From Liolophura sinensis (Eukaryota; Mollusca; Polyplacophora; Chitonida; Chitonidae): 64,000 bases of DNA. This document shows, in pieces, positions 58,546 to 64,000 of the stretch. Position 1 is the first letter of the stretch. Every line of letters begins with the position of its first letter. The stretch covers positions 19,007,764 to 19,071,763 of the forward strand of contig NC_088306.1 in NCBI RefSeq assembly GCF_032854445.1, written 5' to 3'. Position numbers and translations under genes: made by a program. Under the pieces are notes generated by a model that was given only the letters and a program-made list of their open reading frames with translations, did not search any database and was not told the origin of the DNA.

Positions 58546-60405
58546 AGTTTTAAGCTTATGTCTGAAATATACAGCTCTGCCAAGCTATGTAATCTTTACA
58601 ATTTATAATACAACATAAATACTTCAGAACTACACAGGTCGCTAGGCTTGAAGTACATGTAAACTGTGCCTTGACCTCACAATTAGTGAGACACATTAGG
58701 CTTTTGATGTCAATTATTTGTCTCTCACGTTTTTGTTTTCCTGATTAATTATCTCAGCTGTCTACAGGGGTGACGTTTAGGTTACATTCTGTTCGGGCAT
58801 ATAGCGTTTTTGTCACTTCTAGATATAGGAAGTACGGTTTTGTCGGTTTTCCCAATATATACATATATAAAATCTCTCGAATTTCTTCAATAATGGGGTT
58901 TCTTTGTGTTTTTTTTTTACATGGGTATACTAAAGACACGCACGATGTATATATATTTTGGGCACGATTTACTGATTTTAATCCATATTTACTCTGCCCG
59001 GTGTCCTCCCACCATAATGCTGGCCGACGTCGTGGAAGTGAAATATTCTTGGGTACACATACAACACCCATCAAACAAATAAATAATCAAGCTTTACCTG
59101 ACTCAGCTCTGTGAAAGATAACGCTGCCGGATATAACACTCATGTTCATGTGTAGACTATAGCAATTGTTAACTTAGTCAGGATCTTGTATAATAGCTAT
59201 TTATATATGCATGTACATATACGAGGCCTGTATAAGTAGATTTCAGACATCCTAGCAAGTGTCAATTCATCGGTATCCCAGTTTGCAATCTTACAGGCCT
59301 ACCGATATAGGAGGTCAAATCTTTCATACACTACGCGGAAGGGACAGCGAGATATATATGAGAATGGGTCTTCGAAATAGTGATCACAAATCATTTTACT
59401 TAGAATGTCTTTTGCACCACATTCCGTCGCACTTCGCTTCGTGCATGTTCACATTCCACGGCGAGTGGCTCTTTATATCCGACTTGAATCATATGCGAAA
59501 GCAAACATAAGATATAAAAGCCAGGTAACAAAGTACAGACCTGAGTGAATAGTGTTATATACGACGACTTTGAACAAATCACCATCTTTTGAATTCTCAT
59601 CACCAGTGTATACGGTGTCATCTGCTATTTTTTTTTTTGACGCAATTATTTATGGGTCAAAGGTCACGAATTTCTCTTATATATATATATATATTCTACA
59701 GATATGATGCCCATATCAATATATGACGCATTCAAAGGATTAAAGTAGTTCCACTAGGCCGGGTTACATGTCTACAGCTTTAACCATAGGCCAATATAGT
59801 GCATAGTTCTATTTAATAGGGTTTATATGCAGGCAATTATTTATGGGTCAAAGGTCACGAATTTCTCTTAAAGTCAAATATATAGAGTCAAATAAACAGG
59901 ATGCGTATTTAATCTATACCAGTCTCTGAAGAATATTTATTAACAATTCCCCAACGTTTGACTTAAAACAGTCGACACTGAATGTTACCAGATTCTTTGA
60001 AGGAGTTCTGATGCGGCCGATTCTGCAAAGCCAATTTTGACTCAAGTCAAAACTTGATACTATTTAGGGCTTGCGTTTGGGCCCTGTGAATGAAAATTTT
60101 CACCACCCTGCCAATGTTATATTAAGACAACTGTGTCAAAATTTCACGTTCCATTACCAAAAGCTAAGTATTGTGGTAAGGTTTTAAATTTTGACTCAAG
60201 TCAGAATTGTGTAAATTTGTGAGTGAGTAACGTCTTACTTAACAATTTTTAGTATACAAGAATGGTGAAACTCACAAGTTATATAGTATATATGAGACCA
60301 CAGACATGTCAAATTTGAAAATAAACCCGATCCGTGGAAATAGTTTTGTATATTTTAATGAATTCGTGGATTCTGACTAGTCGTTGGTTTTTATGAAATA
60401 ACTTC
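58546..60405. other. Non-coding stretch with a SINE 3' fragment
   Basis: Holds the fragment at 58985-59085. AATTATTTATGGGTCAAAGG with following TCACGAATTTCTCTTA occurs twice (59645-59679 and 59837-59871), a 35-bp direct repeat 192 bp apart. Confidence 0.55.
58985..59085 (+). mobile_element. Core SINE 3' fragment
   Basis: CTCTGCCCGGTGTCCTCCC, ACCATAATGCTGGCCGAC, GTGAAATATTCTTGGGTAC and CACCCATCAAACAAATAAAT. Confidence 0.82.
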
Positions 60406-60697
60406 TTTAGATGAAAAGAAGGGCTTCCGTGGCTCAGTCGGTTAGCGCGCTAGCGCAGCGTAATGACCAAGGAGCCTCTCACCAATGCGGTCGCTGTGAG
60501 TTCAAGTCCAGCCCATGCTGGCTTCCTCTCGGCCGTAAGTGGGAAGGTCTGCCAGCAACCTGCGGATGGTCGTGGGTTTCCCCCGGGCTGTGCCCGGTTT
60601 CCACCTACCATAATGCTGGCCGCCGTCGTATAAGTGAAATATTCTTGAGTACGGCTAAAACAACAATCAAATAAATAAATAAATTTAGAGGAAAAGA
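60406..60697 (+). mobile_element. Core SINE, full length, with tRNA-derived head and TSD
   Basis: The body 60420-60683 is the best reference copy in the window. A box TGGCTCAGTCGG (60430-60441) and B box GAGTTCAAGTCC (60498-60509) form the internal RNA polymerase III promoter of a tRNA-related head. The conserved core follows, ending ATATTCTTGAGTACGGC and an (AAAT)n tail. TTTAGATGAAAAGA (60406-60419) and TTTAGAGGAAAAGA (60684-60697) are 14-bp TSDs with one mismatch. It is non-coding and depends on a LINE reverse transcriptase (family knowledge). Confidence 0.93.
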
Positions 60698-61153
60698 TCT
60701 CTAAAAATCGAAGTAGACATCACTAAATATTTTTGTGAAGAGAGTAAACGGCGTTCAAACATTTGAATTCTAAGGTGGGCTTTATGGACCATACTATCAG
60801 AGTTTAGAAACTCTGACGTCATAGAAAGTTTTTTTTTTCAACTCTAATCACGACACCAAATGTTGAAATAACTCTTTTTACCCATGAGTAAGAGATTACT
60901 GAAATAATGTTCCCCAAAATCCCTTCCTTCTGGTGAACATAAGGAAAAAAGGTGATGTGACGCCAGAGTTCCTGGATACCGTCAATATGGTTCATAACGC
61001 CCACCATAGTATTCAAATATTTGAAGGCATTTCAATAATCTTAAAAAAATCTGAAAAAATAAATAAAAAGAATTTATACGCATAGTTTTACGTTGTCAAT
61101 ATGATAAACCTTATTTCATAGTTTAACTGTGCAAATTTGCCATTTCTTTTACT

Positions 61154-61346
61154 TTTATCGGTCTATTTATTTATCTATTTGCTTGATGTTTTACGCCGTA
61201 CTCGAGAATATTTCACTAAAACGACTGCAGCCACCATTATGGTGGGAGGAATCCGGACATATCCCAGGGGAAACCCTCTACCGTCCGCAGGTTGATGGCA
61301 AACCTTCCCACGCCGACCCGAGAGGTAGCCAGCATGATTTATCGGT
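61154..61346 (-). mobile_element. Core SINE, 5'-truncated, with TSD
   Basis: The body 61163-61337 reads CTATTTATTTATCTATTTGC, TTTTACGCCGTACTCGAGAA and so on to GAGGTAGCCAGCATGA. TTTATCGGT flanks it exactly at 61154-61162 and 61338-61346. Confidence 0.9.
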
Positions 61347-61349
61347 GAC

Positions 61350-62424
61350 ATGGTCGCCCAAAATTTGGATTTTAAAACAAATTATGAATGGGACGTCTTA
61401 ACAAAATGTTAAAGATCGTTCATTAACTAAATCACTCACGTTGAAATAAAAAATATTCATTAAGTATGTAGCGTGTATGGGCCCGGAGAAGTTCCTGCGT
61501 TTATTCGAATTCAACACAAATAAAGAGCAGGGCGTTGTCATCCAGCGCTACATGAACAGTTAGAACCCCGTCTTAACTGAAGTCAACTGACAAGAGGTCG
61601 TGTTTCAGCGGTCACGTGTGGCCTTTTGCCAGTTATCACATGCATGGTCGTCGCTGCTCAGGTTTTACTTTCTATATGCGGTAGGCCTACCTCTTTTATT
61701 ATATGTGTGTAGTTTACTTTGTGGAACCTTGGATAAAGTATAGGAAAACCAACCTGCATGATTTGTGTCCAAATTTTGCATACTGAATTTCATTTATACT
61801 GATTACCCATATAGCTTTCCATACTACAAGTGATCCATCCAAATATATTGTCCGATTTTGATAATATTATGTGTGCAAGTACATTTTATGTAAGTTTATA
61901 CACTAAAAAAAATAAAAAATAATAATCTGTTCAATTTAACAGAAAGTCTGTTGTCTGAGTGATGCTAGAATGTATTCTGTTATTACGAAAAAGTACTGTG
62001 TCAGATTCAACATAGTATTCTGTCACTCCAACAAAATCTTTATGTTGAATTAATACAGTATGTATGTTATGAATAATTTGCTCCAATAACAAGAATACAT
62101 CCTAGCAACACTCAGACTACAAACTTTGTTAAACTTATCACATCATTTTTTTTGAGTGTGCCATGTACGAAAACCATCCGTCTTTAATAATACTGTCCGA
62201 TTTCAATAAAAAAAAATTTGTGCAGATTCATTTTGTCGCTTTGAATATCAAGTTCGAAAAAACTTTAACCCTTTATATACATAATTCCATCCCATTTTCC
62301 TACGTCATATGCTTCCCATCTTTGGTGGTTTGTTCTGAGCGTCATTTTGGTAATTGGCCTCGCGATTATTGACCCTCTGGATTATCCATTTGGCTTGACG
62401 GCTTGTACACGAATGTCTGTTTTG

Positions 62425-62428
<4 letters not shown>
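61350..62428. other. Non-coding stretch, no feature recognised
   Basis: AT-rich unique sequence; nothing supported. Confidence 0.5.

Positions 62429-62429
<1 letters not shown>

Positions 62430-62521
<92 letters not shown>
62430..62521. repeat. (AT)46 microsatellite
   Basis: About 92 bp of pure AT alternation, perfectly self-complementary and able in principle to extrude a hairpin. Confidence 0.97.
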
Positions 62522-62523
<2 letters not shown>

Positions 62524-62654
62524 CATTTATAACATGGGGTATTAACTCTCTGAAACCAGTTTGTAATACGCCCGTTTCTTATAACAAGTTTTCAGTGACT
62601 ATAACCTTTAGTACACCGTACACCATATATACTCTTGGAACGTTATTAATGGTC

Positions 62655-62882
62655 TTCAATAGAGGTTAGAACGTCCGCCTCGAAGTCGGGAGACCCAGGA
62701 TCAAACCCAGGTCGGGTCATACAGAGACTTTAAAAATGGTACTTGTTTCTGTCTCGCTTGGCGCTCAGCACTGGGAGGTTAGAGCAAGGAAACAGGATTG
62801 GTTGGCCCGGTCTCATTATAATGTGTCAGAGTGAGGTGTCATGACTGGTGTCATGACTAAACCCCAAGCATTCATTCATTCA
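62655..62882 (+). mobile_element. Third SINE family copy, tRNA-related
   Basis: GGTTAGAACGTCCGCCTCGA (A-box side) and AGGATCAAACCCAGGTCG (B-box side) form a tRNA-like head. It is followed by AGACTTTAAAAATGGTACTT, CTTGGCGCTCAGCACTGGG, TTGGTTGGCCCGGTCTC and GAGTGAGGTGTCATGACTGG. From memory this core is widespread in invertebrate SINEs; I do not assert the family name. It ends in an ATTC repeat. Confidence 0.65.
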
Positions 62883-63117
62883 ACAGAGGTATAAGGCTGC
62901 ACAAAATAGCTGCCCCGATATCCTGCTTCGTTCGTTTACTGCCCTACGAATTAATGTTACCGGAAACTTCCTGTGCCAAGCCGATTTTAAAACAACGTGC
63001 TGTGTGCCAGTGACTGAGACACCCGCTCCGCTCCATTTTTTTAGCTTTTTTTACCATTTACAGATTTAAATGATTTTTTTCTCTAGGTGAGAAAACCCTT
63101 TACCTTTAATTTAATTC

Positions 63118-63272
63118 ATTTTTATTTATTTATTTATTTATTTGAATGGTGTTTTACGCCGTACTTAAAATATATATGTACTTATAGGACGGTGGTCAGC
63201 ATTATGATCGGACTGAGGAACGGGGAACAGAACCTGGGTGAACAATGCATTCTTTTTGAGGGTGCAAGGATC
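63118..63272 (-). mobile_element. Core SINE, truncated and decayed
   Basis: TTTATTTATTTATTTGAATG, GTGTTTTACGCCGTACTTAA and GGTCAGCATTATGATCGGAC are recognisable; the rest drifts away from the consensus. Confidence 0.78.
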
Positions 63273-63335
63273 TCATAGTCAAATTTAAAGCGTTTTTTTT
63301 TTTATTAATTTTTTTTTTATACCTGTATTCCCATT

Positions 63336-63761
63336 TTGTACTATAAACTTGATTACGAATTCCATTATCACCACGAATACGAAAGGATTTGTCACTTATA
63401 TACGATAGCGGCTACGCAGTATTATGGATACAGGAAACAGCCCGTCTTCATAGCAAGTTTCATCTGGGACAGATATAACATCGGTTATATTAGTCCGGGT
63501 CACGAAATGGCGAACTTCGCCACTTTTGACCTCATCTGTGATAAAGATAACCGTCTTGTTCTAATTCCAGGTATTAAAGATACCTCATATTTGTGGAAGG
63601 CAAGCAATTTTCTCTCTGATCGGGTTGAAAATCACATTTCAAATTTCAATCTGTCTTTGCCGAATCGGCTCCGCAATGATGAAGCCGTCAAAGTTTTAAC
63701 AAATTACTTCACCCATCCTCCAACTTACTTCACGACCCCATGTAGTTATAAAAGTTTTTGA
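63336..63761 (+). CDS. Uncharacterised open frame, possibly a terminal exon
   Basis: A 141-codon plus-strand frame with protein-like composition (PVFIASFIWDRYNIGYIS, FATFDLICDKDNRLVLIPGI, LPNRLRNDEAVKVLTNYF). It has no transmembrane segment, no signal peptide and no domain I recognise. It opens with TTG, not ATG; the first in-frame ATG is at MANF, about 60 residues in. If real it is therefore an exon with an upstream acceptor that I cannot place. The first third (CACTTATATACGATAGCGGC, GTATTATGGATACAGGAAAC) resembles the SINE core, so part of it may be SINE-derived. It lies between two SINE copies. It could equally be chance. Confidence 0.25.
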   Translation: MYYKLDYEFHYHHEYERICHLYTIAATQYYGYRKQPVFIASFIWDRYNIGYISPGHEMANFATFDLICDKDNRLVLIPGIKDTSYLWKASNFLSDRVENHISNFNLSLPNRLRNDEAVKVLTNYFTHPPTYFTTPCSYKSF

Positions 63762-63792
63762 AGTATTTCAATGTAAAGCAGGTTAAACCGAA

Positions 63793-63955
63793 TTTATTTA
63801 TTTTTTGCATTGGTGTTTTACGCCGTACTCAAGATTATTTCACGTATACAACGGCGCCAGCATTATGGTGGGAGGAAACAAGGTAGAGTCAGAGGGAAAC
63901 CCATGACCATCCACAGGTTGCTGCAGAAACTGTGTGCGTTTTCACAACGGCAGTC
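63793..63955 (-). mobile_element. Core SINE, 5'-truncated
   Basis: TTTATTTATTTTTTGCATTG, GTGTTTTACGCCGTACTCAA, CGCCAGCATTATGGTGGGAG and GACCATCCACAGGTTGCTG. The head is missing. Possible flanks are GGTTAAAC and GGTTTAAAC. Confidence 0.85.
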
Positions 63956-64000
63956 GGTTTAAACAATCCATGAGTGCAGGAAACTAGGTGCGGCCCTGTG

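Noticed and set aside
60420-60520. tRNA gene suggested by A and B boxes
   Set aside because: It is the head of a SINE with TSDs and a downstream core; no complete cloverleaf was built.
62655-62730. Free-standing tRNA gene
   Set aside because: The tRNA-like part continues into a SINE core, so it is better explained as a SINE head.

Overview
This window looks like animal nuclear DNA, most likely from a mollusc or another lophotrochozoan. It is AT-rich and about 98% non-coding. It has spliced genes with GT-AG introns and many simple repeats. It also carries at least 16 copies of a tRNA-derived SINE whose core (GGTGTTTTACGCCGTA, AATATTTCACTTATACGAC, CAGCATTATGGTGGGAGGAAAC, GGTTGCTGGCAGACCTTCCC) I associate with molluscan genomes. 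The taxonomic call rests mainly on those repeats. It is my recollection, not a database result.

Only two protein genes are well supported, both on the minus strand. (1) A filamin-type actin-binding protein is represented by its first coding exon at 16910-17289, which holds most of a calponin-homology domain. A plausible 5' UTR exon ending in CAG|GTAAGA lies at 20031, in a CpG-rich promoter-like stretch. The later exons were not found and probably lie outside the window. (2) An SH2/SH3 adaptor of the NCK/Dreadlocks family is complete in coding sequence. One large exon (35031-36066) encodes three SH3 domains and the front half of the SH2 domain. A terminal exon (29033-29239) supplies the rest. 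Together they give 407 codons (403 from the second Met), close to the family's usual length. Filamins and NCK both act on the actin cytoskeleton, but nothing here shows that they are co-regulated. One unexplained ORF (63336-63761, +) has protein-like composition but no ATG at its head.

The rest is repeats. Tandem arrays: ATGN microsatellites (2.34-2.86 kb, 15.76-16.05 kb); 24-bp (3.07-3.29 kb); 74-bp (6.90-7.69 kb); a decayed 21-22-bp array (21.29-22.05 kb); 56-bp (30.96-31.53 kb); 32-bp (36.34-36.62 kb); 17-bp (39.80-39.87 kb); 21-bp (42.84-43.41 kb); and a 3.2-kb array of about 135 24-bp units (47.64-50.88 kb). Dispersed elements: the core SINE (several copies with readable target-site duplications), two other SINE-like families, three MITE-like families (here A, B, C) that share CTGTAAWTCTTC termini and TA target sites, and a fourth inverted-repeat family (E) with GGGTTAGCCAG ends. 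There is also a diverged duplicated block of about 0.6 kb (37.65 and 43.98 kb).

The observations most worth following are: the two long minisatellites whose periods (21 and 24 bp) and single 3-bp indel keep reading frames open on both strands; the MITE families with shared termini but unrelated interiors; and the nested insertions that give a relative chronology. I saw no CRISPR array, operon, rRNA gene or convincing free-standing tRNA gene.
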